The notes: generated by a model not told the origin, from the sequence alone. 64,000 nucleotides of DNA from Chloroflexota bacterium (GCA_021825925.1 JAKAFP010000001.1:434001-498000); one strand, 5' to 3'. Positions 26,680 to 37,449 are shown, numbered from the stretch's first letter. Numbers and translations are program-made.

Positions 26680-28020
26680 ATGAAAATCAACACAATCATC
26701 ATGGCTGCCGGCCAGGGCACACGCATGGTCTCGGAACTCCCCAAGGTCCTGCATCCGGTCAACAATAAACCACTGATCTTATATTCCATTCAGGCCGCCA
26801 AATCTGCCGGTTCGGATCTACCCATTGTCATTATTGGTAATGGCGCTGAGGCTGTAAAGAAAACAGTTGGCGACGGTGCACGTTTTGTGCTTCAAGCTGA
26901 AAGATTGGGTACCGCCCATGCAGTCATGATGGCTGAATCTGAATTAAAAGGTAAAGGCGATCTGGTGTTGGTGATAGCCGGGGATATGCCTTTATTGACT
27001 TCAGAAACCCTGAAGCAATTAATTCAGAAACAAACGGTCAACAAAGGTCCGCTGACCATGCTTACCGTACACTCCAATAATCCTCGCGGATTCGGACGCA
27101 TCTTGCGTGGAATGGATGGCGAGATCAGGGCGATCGTGGAAGAAGCCCAGGCCAGTGCGGATGAACTAAAAATTGACGAACTTAATGTCGGCGCTTACTG
27201 CTTCAATTCAGATTGGTTGTGGAAAGCCCTGAAGAAAATCAAGTTATCTCCCAAGGGTGAATATTACCTCACCGACCTGATCGGCATCACCGTGGCTGAA
27301 GGCAGCCGGGTGGATTCCATCCAGTTGGAAGATGAAGAAGAGGCGCTAGGTGTCAACAACCGCATTCACCTGGCGGAAGCAGAACGGATCATCCGCAGGC
27401 GGGTGAATGAAGCTCACATGCTGGCAGGTGTTTCGATGGTGGACCCGAATCAGGTGTATATTGAAGAAGGTGTTACCATTGGCAAAGACACCATCTTGTA
27501 TCCCGGCACGCGCCTGAGCAGCGGCACCCGAATTGGCGAAGGCTGCGAGATCGGCCCAAACACCATCATTGACGCCTCCACCATTGGCAGCCACTGCCAT
27601 CTGTTGGCCTCTGTGATCGAAGGTGCTGTGGTGGGTGATCATGTCGGCATGGGACCATTCTGCCATCTGCGCAAGGGTGCTCATTTGGGCAATGGTGTGC
27701 ATATGGGCAATTTTGGTGAAGTAAAAGATTCCACTCTGGCAGCTGGTGTAAAAATGGGGCACTTCTCTTATATCGGCAACGCCACAATCGGTGAGAACGT
27801 CAATATTGGCGCAGGCACCATCACCTGCAACTTTGATGGTGAACACAAGCATCCCACCGAGATAGGTGCAGATGCCTTTATCGGCAGCGACACCATGCTG
27901 GTGGCGCCGTTGAAGATCGGCAAGCGTGCCAAAACGGGTGCGGGTTCCGTTGTGACCCATGATGTCCCCGACGGCGAGATCGTGGTGGGTGTGCCCGCCA
28001 GAAAACTGAAGGATAAATAA
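26680..28020 (+). CDS. glmU: Bifunctional N-acetylglucosamine-1-phosphate uridyltransferase / glucosamine-1-phosphate acetyltransferase
   Basis: The 446-residue enzyme supplies UDP-GlcNAc for the cell wall in two steps: acetylation of glucosamine-1-phosphate and then uridylyl transfer. The N-terminal nucleotidyltransferase begins IIMAAGQGTRMVSELPKVLH, where Gln replaces the more common Lys in the GxGTRM loop. It continues with AERLGTAHAVMMA and VIAGDMPLL. The C-terminal half (about 250-440) is a left-handed beta-helix of hexapeptide repeats with GNFGEVKDSTL, GHFSYIGNATIGENVNIGAG and TITCNFDG. AGGAG lies five bases before the ATG. The gene is preceded by a structured leader with a terminator. 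Confidence 0.95.
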   Translation: MKINTIIMAAGQGTRMVSELPKVLHPVNNKPLILYSIQAAKSAGSDLPIVIIGNGAEAVKKTVGDGARFVLQAERLGTAHAVMMAESELKGKGDLVLVIAGDMPLLTSETLKQLIQKQTVNKGPLTMLTVHSNNPRGFGRILRGMDGEIRAIVEEAQASADELKIDELNVGAYCFNSDWLWKALKKIKLSPKGEYYLTDLIGITVAEGSRVDSIQLEDEEEALGVNNRIHLAEAERIIRRRVNEAHMLAGVSMVDPNQVYIEEGVTIGKDTILYPGTRLSSGTRIGEGCEIGPNTIIDASTIGSHCHLLASVIEGAVVGDHVGMGPFCHLRKGAHLGNGVHMGNFGEVKDSTLAAGVKMGHFSYIGNATIGENVNIGAGTITCNFDGEHKHPTEIGADAFIGSDTMLVAPLKIGKRAKTGAGSVVTHDVPDGEIVVGVPARKLKDK

Positions 28021-28021
28021 A

Positions 28022-29275
28022 ATGCTTCTTGCCTGGATATTGGGTGGACTGTTCCTGATCCTTGACCTGTTCTTTTCATTCCTGAGAGCAGCACTGGTCA
28101 ATGTAAGGGTCCCCCAATTGATCGAACTTGGCAGCGACGACCCCCAGCAGTTGGAAGAAACCATTACTTTTTTGGAGAAACCCCGGCTGCGCGTCACTTT
28201 GCGTTTGCTGGTGGCATTGACACATATTCTGTTGGCGGCCAGTGTTTGGGCGATCTGTTCCAGCCAATTGACAGCCCTGTCGTTTGGCGCCATGATCGGC
28301 ATCCTGGTGGGTCTGCTGTTATTCATTTTGATGCTTGAATTTACGACCGAGCGATTTCCATTAAAAGATCCTGAAACCTGGGCAATGCGATTAACCTCCC
28401 TCGGACGGTTCATTGACGTTGTGTTCAGCCCCATCACCAAGACCCTGATCTGGCTGCAAGGCACCAATCATCAGACCCAGCGTTCGCTTGGTTCGGTTAC
28501 TGAGGACGAGCTAAAAACCTGGGTCGAAATGGGTGAACCTGAAGGCGATCTCGAACCTGACGAACGCAAAATGATCTATTCCATTTTTCAGTTTGGCGAG
28601 ACACTTTGCCGCGAGATCATGGTGCCGCGCATGGAGGTGCTGGCACTGGAAGTAAAAACCCCGCTTAACCAGGCCATCAATGCATTGATCGAGTCGGGTC
28701 ATTCACGAGTGCCGGTGTATGACGATGAAATTGACAACGTGGTGGGGATGTTATATGCCAAGGACTTGTTGAAAATCCACGGCAACACCAATGAAAAAGG
28801 ATCCATCAAAAAATTCCTGCGCAAGGCCTATTTTGTGCCCGAATCCAAAAAAGTGGATGAGCTGCTGGCTGAAATGCAGGCCAACGGCATACATATTGCT
28901 GTGGTGGTGGATGAGTACGGCGGCATGGCAGGTTTGGTAACGTTGGAAGATATTGTCGAAGAAATTGTTGGTGAGATCCGCGACGAATACGATCAAAGTG
29001 AAGAATTGTTGGTGCAGAAGATCTCTGATGATGAAGTCCTCTTTAGAGGACGGGTTTCTTTGGATGATTTCAATGATGCCATTGATACTCATCTTGATCC
29101 TGATATGACCGATACCCTGGGTGGTTTTTTCTACAGTGAGTTGGGACGCGTACCCGCGGAAGGCGACCGACTTGAGGTGGAAGGTTGGGTCCTGACCGTG
29201 GAAGAAGTGCGCGGCAGGCGGGTTGGCAGGATTCGTGCACAAAGGCAGCAGATCAACGAAATGGAGAGCATCTAG
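28022..29275 (+). CDS. CNNM/CorC (HlyC-like) membrane protein with CBS pair
   Basis: The 417-residue protein has an N-terminal membrane domain with about four helices (residues 1-110). A paired CBS module follows (about 200-325: REIMVPRMEVLALE, HSRVPVYDDEIDNVVGMLYAKDLL, and VVVDEYGGMAGLVTLEDIVE). It ends in a CorC/HlyC C-terminal domain (about 340-410). Relatives are linked to magnesium/cobalt efflux or homeostasis; the old name haemolysin C is misleading. It starts one base after the glmU stop and ends directly against cdd, so it is in a tight operon. Confidence 0.92.
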   Translation: MLLAWILGGLFLILDLFFSFLRAALVNVRVPQLIELGSDDPQQLEETITFLEKPRLRVTLRLLVALTHILLAASVWAICSSQLTALSFGAMIGILVGLLLFILMLEFTTERFPLKDPETWAMRLTSLGRFIDVVFSPITKTLIWLQGTNHQTQRSLGSVTEDELKTWVEMGEPEGDLEPDERKMIYSIFQFGETLCREIMVPRMEVLALEVKTPLNQAINALIESGHSRVPVYDDEIDNVVGMLYAKDLLKIHGNTNEKGSIKKFLRKAYFVPESKKVDELLAEMQANGIHIAVVVDEYGGMAGLVTLEDIVEEIVGEIRDEYDQSEELLVQKISDDEVLFRGRVSLDDFNDAIDTHLDPDMTDTLGGFFYSELGRVPAEGDRLEVEGWVLTVEEVRGRRVGRIRAQRQQINEMESI

Positions 29276-29680
29276 ATGCAACTATCCCCAGAACTTCAAA
29301 AACAATTGATTGAAACCGCCATACAGGTTCGCGAATGGGCGTATGCACCCTATTCAAAATACAGGGTTGGAGCAGCCTTATTGACTTCCTCAGGCAAAGT
29401 TTATGATGGTGTAAACATTGAAAATGCTGTTTACCCGTTGGGGTTATGTGCAGAGAGAGTCACGATCTTTAAGGCCGTTTCAGAAGGTGAACGTGATTTT
29501 GTCGCAATGGCAATAGCCACTGAAAATGGCGGAATGCCTTGCGGCTCCTGTCGCCAGGTGATGGCTGAATTTGGGCTATCCATGCGGGTGATCATTGTGG
29601 ATACCTCCGGAATAATCCATACAGAATCGACAGTGGACGGATTGCTGCCTGGTGCGTTTACACCCAAAGACCTGATCTGA
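29276..29680 (+). CDS. cdd: Cytidine deaminase
   Basis: The 134-residue enzyme deaminates cytidine and deoxycytidine to uridine in pyrimidine salvage. The tetrameric short form is indicated by the length, AYAPYSKYRVGAALLT, the catalytic NIENAVYPLGLCAERV (Cys and Glu near residues 58-60) and PCGSCRQVMAEF with the two other zinc cysteines (about 87-90). It ends with LLPGAFTPKDL. It begins immediately after the stop of the CorC-like gene and precedes recO by seven bases. Confidence 0.95.
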   Translation: MQLSPELQKQLIETAIQVREWAYAPYSKYRVGAALLTSSGKVYDGVNIENAVYPLGLCAERVTIFKAVSEGERDFVAMAIATENGGMPCGSCRQVMAEFGLSMRVIIVDTSGIIHTESTVDGLLPGAFTPKDLI

Positions 29681-29687
29681 GGCTAGA

Positions 29688-30446
29688 GTGCCCAAAGCGG
29701 AAAGGACCCTGCGGGTCGAAGCTATCGTGCTCCACCATACCAATTGGGGAGAGGCCGACCGTCTGCTGACCGTTTTCACCAAATCACACGGAAAGCTGCG
29801 CGCGATCGCCAAAAGTGTGCGCAAGATGCAGTCGCGTAAGGCGGGGCACCTCGAACCCTTTTCGCATTCCACCCTCATGCTGGCCAAGGCTCACGATCTA
29901 TGGATCGTGACAGACGCCGAAACCATTGATGCTTTTTCAGCGCTGCGTGAAGACCTGCAGTTGATGACCCGTGCCGCTTACGTGATCGAATTGCTGGATC
30001 GTTTTACCTTTGAAGAAGGCCAAAACTGGCAGCTTTACCAATTGGTGGTGGATAGCCTGAAACGGCTTTCTGAGAGCTCTGATTCCTTTGTACCGCTGCG
30101 TTTCTACGAGATGCGCCTGCTGGATTTGCTGGGATTTCGCCCCATGTTGTTTGAATGTGCCAAATGCCGCAAGGAGATCCAGGCTGAAGATCAATTCTTT
30201 TCGGCCGAACAGGGCGGAGTGTTGTGCCCGAGCTGCGGTGCACGCAGCGATGATTCCCGCCTGATCTCGATGGATGCACTGCGTTTTATGCGCCATTTTC
30301 AACGCAGTGATTATAAAACCTCGTTGAAAGCCGATCCTTCACCAAAAATCCGGTCAGAAGTTGAGGCTTTGATGAATCACTATTTGACCTTCCTACTCGA
30401 AAGAAAATTGAACACCCCTGAGTTTTTCAAACAAATTCAAAACTGA
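29688..30446 (+). CDS. recO: DNA repair protein RecO
   Basis: The 252-residue protein loads RecA onto SSB-coated DNA with RecR in gap repair. The N-terminal OB fold reads VEAIVLHHTNWGEADRLLTV and FTKSHGKLRAIAKSVRK. The C-terminal helical domain has a four-cysteine zinc site near residues 155-185 (CAKCRKE, then CPSCGA). The start is GTG 29688, supported by the position of the OB fold and the short gap after cdd. It is the last gene of the glmU-cdd-recO run. Confidence 0.93.
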   Translation: MPKAERTLRVEAIVLHHTNWGEADRLLTVFTKSHGKLRAIAKSVRKMQSRKAGHLEPFSHSTLMLAKAHDLWIVTDAETIDAFSALREDLQLMTRAAYVIELLDRFTFEEGQNWQLYQLVVDSLKRLSESSDSFVPLRFYEMRLLDLLGFRPMLFECAKCRKEIQAEDQFFSAEQGGVLCPSCGARSDDSRLISMDALRFMRHFQRSDYKTSLKADPSPKIRSEVEALMNHYLTFLLERKLNTPEFFKQIQN

Positions 30447-30537
30447 ATTTGTAAAACGTCTTTCAATCCATTCAAATCAAATCCCGACAGGGTATAATTG
30501 GGACACTTAAAAATTCGCCGCGAGCGCGGGAGGATGT

Positions 30538-33534
30538 ATGACAGAACCCCTTGATTTTCAATCCGTGATCATGACCCTGAATAAATTCTGGGCAGACCAG
30601 GGCTGCCTGATCTGGCAGCCATATTACAGCCAGATCGGCGCCGGTACGATGAACCCCGGAACCTTTTTGCGTGTCTTGGGTCCGGAACCCTGGAATGTGG
30701 CATACGTGGAGCCTTCCATCAGACCTGATGACGGACGCTACGGCGAAAACCCCAATCGTTTCCAACAGCATTACCAGTACCAGGTCATTCTCAAGCCGGA
30801 TCCCGGCAACCCGCAAGAACTCTATCTAAAATCGCTTGAAGCCTTGGGCATCAATCCGCGTGAACACGACATCCGCTTTGTCGAAGATAACTGGCAGCAG
30901 CCCGCGCTGGGCGCATGGGGTCTTGGTTGGGAAGTATGGATGGACGGCCAGGAGATCACCCAATTCACTTACTTCCAGCAAGCCGGCGGTCTCACGCTTG
31001 ATCCCGTGTCTGTTGAGATCACTTATGGTCTCGAACGCATCACCATGCCTCTGCAGCGTATTCCCCACGCCCGCAACATGAAATGGAACAAGCAGCATAC
31101 TTATGGCGAGATCAACTTCCAGGGTGAGGTGGAACACAGCAAGTATTATTTCGAAATCGCTGATGTTGACCGCATGCGCCAGCTCTACGCACTTTACGAA
31201 GCCGAAGCAGAAGAAGCTCTAAAGAACGGCTTGGTCCTTCCGGCTCACGATTACATTCTCAAATGTTCGCACACTTTTAATATCCTCGACACCCGCGGCG
31301 CCGTCGGTGTCACTGAACGCCAGGCACTCTTTGGACGCATGCGTGAAATGGCGCATCGCAACGCTGAAGCCTATGTGGAACAGCGCCGCAGCCTTGAATT
31401 CCCCTGGTTAAACGAATCAGAAACCGCTGGTAGCAAGGCGGTCAACAAAGCAACCAAAGCCACCCTCCCGGCTGGTCCTGCGCCTTTCCTGCTTGAGATC
31501 GGCACAGAAGAACTGCCAGCCGCTGATCTGCAATCTGCACTTGAACAGCTCACCGAACGCGTACCGGCCCTGCTGGATGAACTGCGTCTGGCGCACGGCG
31601 ATGTAAAGATTCTCGGCACTCCCCGCCGTTTGATTGTTTATATCGAAGGACTGGCCGATCAGCAGGCTGAACGCACCACCGTGGTCAAAGGCCCGCCTGA
31701 AAGCCGCGCTTTTGATACCACTGGTCAGCCCACCCGCGCCCTCGAAGGTTTTGCCCAGGGCAAGGGCGTCAGTGTAAAAGACCTTGAAGCCCGCGAAATT
31801 GACGGCGGTCGTTATATGGTGGCGCTTGTTAAAGAATCCACCCGTTCCTCTTATGATGTGCTGCTTGAAGCACTACCCGCCCTGGTGGCAGGGATCAAAT
31901 TTGACAAGGTCATGCGCTGGAATTTCACCAACGTGGCCTTCTCACGCCCCATCCGCTGGCTGCTGGCATTGTTGGGCACCACCGCCATCCCCTTTGAATA
32001 TGCAGGTCTCACCGCCGAAGCCGTGACCCACGGGTTGCGCTTCATTGAACCGCAGCAATTGCCGGTCAAAGACGCGAAAGATTACTTCGCCCAATTGAAA
32101 ACCCAGGGCATCATCGTGGATCCTGCCGAGCGCAAGGAGACCATTCGCACCCAGGTCAACAAGATCATGGCTGGGGTGAACGCTCAGGAAAAAGTGGATG
32201 AGGACCTGTTGGATGAAGTGAATACACTGGTCGAAGCTCCCACTGCACTCTTGGGAACCTTTGATAAAGAACACCTGTCAGTTCCCACCGAGGCCTTGAT
32301 CTCGGTAATGAAGAAACATCAACGTTACTTCCCTGTGCTTAGCAAAGATGGCAAACTGATGCCGCACTTCATCGCTGTGCGCAATGGCGATAAACAGGGT
32401 CTGGATGTGGTCACTGACGGTAACGAGCAGGTCATTCGTGCCCGTTTTGCAGATGCCAATTTCTTCATCAATGAAGACATCAAGCACAAACTCTCAGACA
32501 TGCTCGAAAAACTGGGTACGCTGACCTTCCAGCAAAAATTGGGTTCGTACCTCGATAAATCAGTCCGCATCCGCAAGATGGTGGAAAAACTTGGTCCGCT
32601 GTTGGGATTGTCTGCCGACGAGCAGCAATCCGCCCTGCGCGCCGCGGAATTGTGCAAAGCCGACCTGGTCACTCACATGGTGGTTGAAAACACCTCCCTG
32701 CAGGGTGTCATGGGACGCTACTATGCCAAGGCTTCCGGTGAGAATGAAGCCGTTTCTCAGGCGCTTTTTGAGCATTATCTGCCGCGTTACATGGGCGATG
32801 CCGTGCCCTCCAACAAGATCGGGCTGGTGATCGGCCTTGCTGACCGTCTGGATTCACTGGCCGGGCTTTTCGCTGCCGGGCTTGCACCAACGGGTACCAA
32901 AGACCCCTTTGCTCAACGCCGTACCGCTCTGGGACTGGTGCAGTGTCTTTCTTCATTCGATCTTGATTTTGATCTCAAATCCGGTCTCGAATTGGCTGTT
33001 CAAAATATGCCCATCCCTGTGACTCCCGAAAGTCTGCAGGCCAGCCTCGATTTCATTGTCGGCCGCCTCAAGAACAGCCTGACCGATCAGGGATTCCGCT
33101 ATGATGTGGTTGAAGCCGTTTTGGCTGAACAGCATTCCAACCCGGCGGGCGTCATCCGTGCGGTGCGTGAGTTGAACGCCTGGGTTAATCACGCTGACTG
33201 GGCAACCATTTTGCCGGCTTACGCGCGCTGTGTGCGTATCACTCGCGATCAAAAGACGGTCTTTATGGTGGACCCTGCCAGTTTTGAAGAAAAATCAGAA
33301 GAAGCCCTCTTCAAAGAGATCGAGAAGGTTGAAAAACTTTCCCGCAGAGCAGGTTCAGTGGACGATCTGATCAAGGCCTTCCAACCCATCATCCCGGCAG
33401 TCAACAAGTTCTTTGATGCAGTCTTGGTGATGGCAGAGAACGAAAAAGTCCGCTCCAATCGCCTGGGCATGCTGCAGCGAATCGCAGCCCTGGCCAAGGG
33501 CATCGCGGATTTCTCATGCCTCGAAGGTTTCTAA
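30538..33534 (+). CDS. glyQS: Glycyl-tRNA synthetase, fused alpha and beta subunits
   Basis: This single 998-residue chain joins the GlyQ catalytic alpha subunit (about 1-290) to the GlyS beta subunit (about 310-998). The alpha part reads [32 protein letters not shown] and [20 protein letters not shown]. The beta part has [14 protein letters not shown] and the C-terminal anticodon-binding region ([12 protein letters not shown]). A short, less conserved linker lies near residues 290-310. It charges tRNA-Gly. The fusion is known in several phyla, including Chloroflexota, and is not a frameshift product. GGAGG precedes the ATG, and a TATAAT lies at 30493-30498. Confidence 0.96.
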   Translation: MTEPLDFQSVIMTLNKFWADQGCLIWQPYYSQIGAGTMNPGTFLRVLGPEPWNVAYVEPSIRPDDGRYGENPNRFQQHYQYQVILKPDPGNPQELYLKSLEALGINPREHDIRFVEDNWQQPALGAWGLGWEVWMDGQEITQFTYFQQAGGLTLDPVSVEITYGLERITMPLQRIPHARNMKWNKQHTYGEINFQGEVEHSKYYFEIADVDRMRQLYALYEAEAEEALKNGLVLPAHDYILKCSHTFNILDTRGAVGVTERQALFGRMREMAHRNAEAYVEQRRSLEFPWLNESETAGSKAVNKATKATLPAGPAPFLLEIGTEELPAADLQSALEQLTERVPALLDELRLAHGDVKILGTPRRLIVYIEGLADQQAERTTVVKGPPESRAFDTTGQPTRALEGFAQGKGVSVKDLEAREIDGGRYMVALVKESTRSSYDVLLEALPALVAGIKFDKVMRWNFTNVAFSRPIRWLLALLGTTAIPFEYAGLTAEAVTHGLRFIEPQQLPVKDAKDYFAQLKTQGIIVDPAERKETIRTQVNKIMAGVNAQEKVDEDLLDEVNTLVEAPTALLGTFDKEHLSVPTEALISVMKKHQRYFPVLSKDGKLMPHFIAVRNGDKQGLDVVTDGNEQVIRARFADANFFINEDIKHKLSDMLEKLGTLTFQQKLGSYLDKSVRIRKMVEKLGPLLGLSADEQQSALRAAELCKADLVTHMVVENTSLQGVMGRYYAKASGENEAVSQALFEHYLPRYMGDAVPSNKIGLVIGLADRLDSLAGLFAAGLAPTGTKDPFAQRRTALGLVQCLSSFDLDFDLKSGLELAVQNMPIPVTPESLQASLDFIVGRLKNSLTDQGFRYDVVEAVLAEQHSNPAGVIRAVRELNAWVNHADWATILPAYARCVRITRDQKTVFMVDPASFEEKSEEALFKEIEKVEKLSRRAGSVDDLIKAFQPIIPAVNKFFDAVLVMAENEKVRSNRLGMLQRIAALAKGIADFSCLEGF

Positions 33535-33603
33535 ACTGAAATGCCGGTTAAGGTGGATTTGCTCAACCCTTTTTGGATTGCAGGATAAAATTAACCTTAC
33601 CTT

Positions 33604-35511
33604 ATGACAGCAGTAGATGAAATTAAAGCACGTTTGGATATTGTGGATATCGTCTCGGAAACCGTAAAACTGAGACGGTCTGGCCGAAGCTATACCGGAT
33701 TCTGTCCATTCCATCCCAATGCCAAAACGCCCGCCTTCGCTGTTTTTCCCGAATCCGGCACCTGGAGGTGCTTCGGGCAATGCAATGAAGGCGGCGATAT
33801 CTTTAAGTACATGATGAAACGTGAGGGATGGGATTTTGCCGAGACCCTGCGGCGACTGGCCGAACGCGCCGGTGTCACCCTTGAAACCTTCACCCCCGAA
33901 CGAAAAGCCGCGGAAGATGAGTACGAACGCCTGCGCGAACTGCTTGAAGAGGCGGTCAACTTCTATCAATTCCAACTGCTAAAAACACCAGCCGGACAGC
34001 CTGCTTTGGATTTTCTGACCCGGCGCGGTGTAAAACTTGAGACCATCCAGACCTTCGGGTTGGGTTATTCTCCCTCCGGTTACGATTCAATGGTTAATCA
34101 CTTCAGCGCGAAGGGTTACTCGACCGAAGACCTTCTGGCAGTTGGGTTGGTGGTGCCGCGAGAATCAGGCGGCGTGTACGACAAGTACCGCAACCGGGTC
34201 ATGTTCCCCATCCGCGACGCAGCCGGCAAGATGGCCGGTTTTGGCGCGCGCATTCTGGACCCGAACGATGTGCCCAAGTTCTTAAACTCGCCCCAGACAG
34301 TGCTTTTTGACAAGAGTCACCTGCTTTACGGCCTGAATTTTGCCCGAAAACCCATCCGCACCCAAGACCAGGTGGTGATCGTCGAGGGTTATCTGGATGC
34401 GATCATTTTGCATCAGGCTGGTTTTGATAACACGGTTTCCCCGATGGGTACGGCGTTGAACGAAGACCAGTTCAGATTACTCAAGAAATTCACGCGGCGC
34501 ATCGTGCTCGCCCTGGATGCTGACGCTGCAGGTGAAAAAGCCACCCTGCGAGGCCTTGACCTGGCTCGCAATGCGCTGGATCACGAAACCGAACTGACCT
34601 TTGACGCCCACGGCCTGCTGCGGCATGAAGCCCGTCTGCAAGCGGATGTACGTGTGACCACCATCCCTGATGGCATGGATCCCGATGAGGTGGTCTTACG
34701 CGATCCGGATGAGTGGCGCAAGATCCTCGCCGCGGCACAGCCGATTGTCGTTCACGTGATGGAAACGCTCGCGAAAAACCAGAATCTGGAAGACGCTAAG
34801 GTGAAAACCGCTGTAGCGGCGCAAATCTTGCCGCTGATCGAAGATGTCCCCTCTGCCATTGAAAGAGATACCTACCGCCAGCAGCTTGCCCGCCTATTGA
34901 AAGTGGATGAACGTTCACTTTTGGGGAGTCAGCGTGTACAAGAAAAGCCGCGCCGCCGCATTCAACGCATTGATGAGCCAGTTCAGCAGCGCAACCCCAG
35001 GCAGGAAGGGTTTGGCGTTGATAAACGCATTACAAGCCTTGAGGCGCATTGTCTTTCGCTTCTGCTTCAGCAGCCTCATCGTTATTATGAACTGGAAAGG
35101 TCATTAAAGAAGTTCGGGCTGGATAAGATCAGTCTTGCTGATTTTGACAGCTCCGATCATCAGATCATTGCGGATGCATTCTTCAAAAGCCTGGCGCAAG
35201 ACGAACATGAAAATCTGCATTATGTACAGGATAACATTCCTGAATCCCTGACTGAGCGGTTAACTCAACTTTCTGGTCCGGGAATGATCACCGAGAAAAA
35301 TGAAGTCAAATTGTTTGAAGATCTGGTGCGTTCCTTGATCAATCTCAGGTTGATCCGCATTAATGCATTATTGAACCAGATCAGGTTTATTCAATCAGAT
35401 GAGGAGAACGCTGAGCTTGACAAAACTGATTTGCATTCTTTGACATTAAAATATACAATTGCCAGAGGCAAGTTAGATATGGCGCTTGCCAAACCAGTTG
35501 AAACAGTTTGA
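33604..35511 (+). CDS. dnaG: DNA primase
   Basis: The 635-residue primase makes RNA primers at the replication fork. The N-terminal zinc-binding domain has CPFHPNAKTPAF (from residue 34) and then WRCFGQCNEGGD. The second cysteine pair is spaced by three residues instead of two. The TOPRIM region has VIVEGYLDAIILHQAG (about 257) and LALDADAAGEKA. The C-terminal DnaB-binding part is divergent. It is followed at once by the sigma factor gene, the classic dnaG-rpoD order. The mRNA leader seems very short: TAAAAT at 33586-33591 and no clear ribosome-binding site. Confidence 0.95.
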   Translation: MTAVDEIKARLDIVDIVSETVKLRRSGRSYTGFCPFHPNAKTPAFAVFPESGTWRCFGQCNEGGDIFKYMMKREGWDFAETLRRLAERAGVTLETFTPERKAAEDEYERLRELLEEAVNFYQFQLLKTPAGQPALDFLTRRGVKLETIQTFGLGYSPSGYDSMVNHFSAKGYSTEDLLAVGLVVPRESGGVYDKYRNRVMFPIRDAAGKMAGFGARILDPNDVPKFLNSPQTVLFDKSHLLYGLNFARKPIRTQDQVVIVEGYLDAIILHQAGFDNTVSPMGTALNEDQFRLLKKFTRRIVLALDADAAGEKATLRGLDLARNALDHETELTFDAHGLLRHEARLQADVRVTTIPDGMDPDEVVLRDPDEWRKILAAAQPIVVHVMETLAKNQNLEDAKVKTAVAAQILPLIEDVPSAIERDTYRQQLARLLKVDERSLLGSQRVQEKPRRRIQRIDEPVQQRNPRQEGFGVDKRITSLEAHCLSLLLQQPHRYYELERSLKKFGLDKISLADFDSSDHQIIADAFFKSLAQDEHENLHYVQDNIPESLTERLTQLSGPGMITEKNEVKLFEDLVRSLINLRLIRINALLNQIRFIQSDEENAELDKTDLHSLTLKYTIARGKLDMALAKPVETV

Positions 35512-35523
35512 TTATTGACATTA

Positions 35524-35532
35524 TGGTATAGT
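35524..35532 (+). promoter_or_regulatory. Extended -10 promoter for a leaderless sigma-factor mRNA
   Basis: TGGTATAGT is an extended -10 element (TGn plus TATAGT) ending six bases before the ATG at 35539. Transcription should begin at or within a base or two of the start codon, and there is no Shine-Dalgarno sequence. TTGACA at 35515 is too close to act as its -35. Confidence 0.45.
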
Positions 35533-35538
35533 TAACCC

Positions 35539-37185
35539 ATGCCCCAAACGCCGACAAAAAAAACAACTTCTTCTGAAAAACCGACAAAATCTTCTGCTGC
35601 CAAGCCAAAAACTTCGGCAAAACCAGCCGCGACCAAAAAAGCTGGCAAAAGAGCCCCCGGGATAAAAATCCCGTTGGGGAATGAGTCTTTGGATGATGAT
35701 TTGCTCGCCAAGCAGGAGCCGGATGAAAGTTCACTGGCCCAGGCGCGTGATGAGTGGGGCGAGATCGTCGCCGAAGATCCGCTTGAAATTCTTGAAGATC
35801 CAAGCATCGCGCTTGAACTCTCTGAAGACCCCGTACGCCTCTACTTAAAAGAGATCGGGCAGATCCATCTGCTTGATGCAGATTCTGAATTTCGCCTCGC
35901 TGCAAGAATTGAAGCTCTCGTCCGCGTGGATACGCTTGCCAATCACACCAAACCTGAGATGGGCGCTTCAGGTCATTCGCATGCTCTTTTTGTTGGCATT
36001 ATCGAAGACTTGACCACCTCATGGACCCGCCTTCAGGAAGATGCTTTACGCATCGGCCATACCGAATGCCCTGACCTGGCGCTGACTCTGGCCGAATCAC
36101 AATTGCTGCGGCGCACTTGGCAGGCTGAAGTTCCATCATACCTGCGCACCTACCTCGATAACGGCAGATGGGGAAAAGACGCCATCTGGGAAGAATTGGT
36201 AAGACACGCCTATACCCTCTTTTTGGGCATGTACCTTCTGCCTGAAAAGGTATCAGAAGCCTTGTTATCCAAATTGGCCAAATCGGATGAAATGCCCGAC
36301 ATGGCCTGGTTCAAACACCAGCTTCCCAACGATGATGATCTGAATCTGGAAATGGAAGGCATTAAACGGCGAGCTGAAGAAGCCAACCAGACTCTCATCC
36401 GCGCCAACCTCAGGCTGGTGGTCAGTATTGCCAAACGATATCTCGGCCGCGGCATCTCCTTCCTTGATCTCATCCAGGAAGGCAACCTGGGCTTATTACG
36501 CGCTGTTTCGAAATTCGATTCCACCCGCGGATTCAAATTCAGTACCTACGCCACCTGGTGGATCAGACAATCCATCAGCCGCTACATTGCTGAACATGCC
36601 CGCACCATCCGCATTCCTGTGCATCTCTTTGAGGCCATCACCCGCATCCTGCGCATCCAACGATCGCTGGTTCAGGTGCTCGGCCGTGAACCAACCCAGG
36701 AGGAACTGGCGCTTGAAAGCGAATTGATGACGGCAGAAGACGCCGCCTCGATCAAACGGGCCAGACAAACCAACCAACCCATTGACAGTGAACTTCAAAA
36801 ACGCTGGACCTGGGCGACGGTTAAGGTACAGCGCATTCTGCAGTCTGCTGAAGAACCCATATCACTTGAACGACCGGTGGGTGATGAAGAAAGCAGCCAG
36901 CTGGGTGATTTCATTGAAGATGACGAAGCCCTTGAACCGATGGACGCGGCTGCTCGTGAGATGCTGCGTGAACAGGTTCAAAACGCTCTGGCCGCCCTTT
37001 CAGAACGTGAACGCCAGGTGCTTGAACTGCGCTTTGGATTGATTGACGGCAAGGATCACACCCTTGAAGAGGTCAGCCGTTATTTTAATGTCACCCGTGA
37101 ACGCATCCGCCAGATCGAAGCCAAGGCGCTGCGTAAATTGAGACATCCAACTCGCAGCAGGCATTTACGCGAATATCTTGGTTAA
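35539..37185 (+). CDS. rpoD: Primary RNA polymerase sigma factor (sigma-70 family)
   Basis: This is a 548-residue sigma factor. A Lys/Pro/Thr/Ala-rich N-terminal tail of about 45 residues is followed by region 1.2 ([16 protein letters not shown]). Regions 2.1-2.4 contain [19 protein letters not shown] and [20 protein letters not shown]. Region 3 and region 4 ([14 protein letters not shown], then [20 protein letters not shown]) complete it. It directs core polymerase to -35/-10 promoters. The segment between regions 1.2 and 2 is expanded (about residues 130-270). Placement after dnaG supports the housekeeping role. Confidence 0.94.
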   Translation: MPQTPTKKTTSSEKPTKSSAAKPKTSAKPAATKKAGKRAPGIKIPLGNESLDDDLLAKQEPDESSLAQARDEWGEIVAEDPLEILEDPSIALELSEDPVRLYLKEIGQIHLLDADSEFRLAARIEALVRVDTLANHTKPEMGASGHSHALFVGIIEDLTTSWTRLQEDALRIGHTECPDLALTLAESQLLRRTWQAEVPSYLRTYLDNGRWGKDAIWEELVRHAYTLFLGMYLLPEKVSEALLSKLAKSDEMPDMAWFKHQLPNDDDLNLEMEGIKRRAEEANQTLIRANLRLVVSIAKRYLGRGISFLDLIQEGNLGLLRAVSKFDSTRGFKFSTYATWWIRQSISRYIAEHARTIRIPVHLFEAITRILRIQRSLVQVLGREPTQEELALESELMTAEDAASIKRARQTNQPIDSELQKRWTWATVKVQRILQSAEEPISLERPVGDEESSQLGDFIEDDEALEPMDAAAREMLREQVQNALAALSERERQVLELRFGLIDGKDHTLEEVSRYFNVTRERIRQIEAKALRKLRHPTRSRHLREYLG

Positions 37186-37248
37186 AGATTGAACTATATT
37201 CATCCGATAATGGTTGTATAAGGTTGTTGGAAGAACTTTAATCCGTGC

Positions 37249-37277
37249 TTGCATATCATATTTATCCATGTTATACT
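37249..37277 (+). promoter_or_regulatory. Promoter of rho
   Basis: TTGCAT (37249-37254) and TATACT (37272-37277) are 17 bases apart, with TGT forming an extended -10. The leader would be about 165 bases. Confidence 0.6.
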
Positions 37278-37312
37278 TTTACCTATCAGTATGTGAAAGA
37301 GTATTAATTTGA

Positions 37313-37352
37313 TTGGCGAGACCTGTATCTTGGTGGGGGAGCAGGTCGCCTA
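37313..37352 (+). other. Hairpin in the rho leader
   Basis: GGCGAGACCTG and CAGGTCGCC pair with a two-base bulge around a loop of about 16-17 bases, followed by TAAAAAA. A smaller stem, CCCTG-ATAAAA-CAGGG, lies at about 37390-37408. Rho genes are often autoregulated in their leaders, so these may be regulatory; this is inference. Confidence 0.4.
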
Positions 37353-37449
37353 AAAAATCCCTTGGCAAAAAACACAAAAAGTCCAGATAACCCTGATAAA
37401 ACAGGGGAGAACGGCATAATTCTAACTATAATTCATGGGTGACAAATAA

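Noticed and set aside
27346..28467. A 373-codon minus-strand open frame
   Set aside because: It is antisense to the hexapeptide-repeat half of glmU and the start of the CorC-like gene; repetitive coding sequence creates long shadow frames.
30538..33534. Glycyl-tRNA synthetase fusion as a frameshift artefact
   Set aside because: The frame is continuous with a plausible linker, and such alpha-beta fusions are known in several bacterial phyla.
35515..35520. TTGACA as a -35 box for the sigma factor gene
   Set aside because: A -10 box 17 bases further would fall on the start codon; the extended -10 at 35524-35532 is a better explanation.
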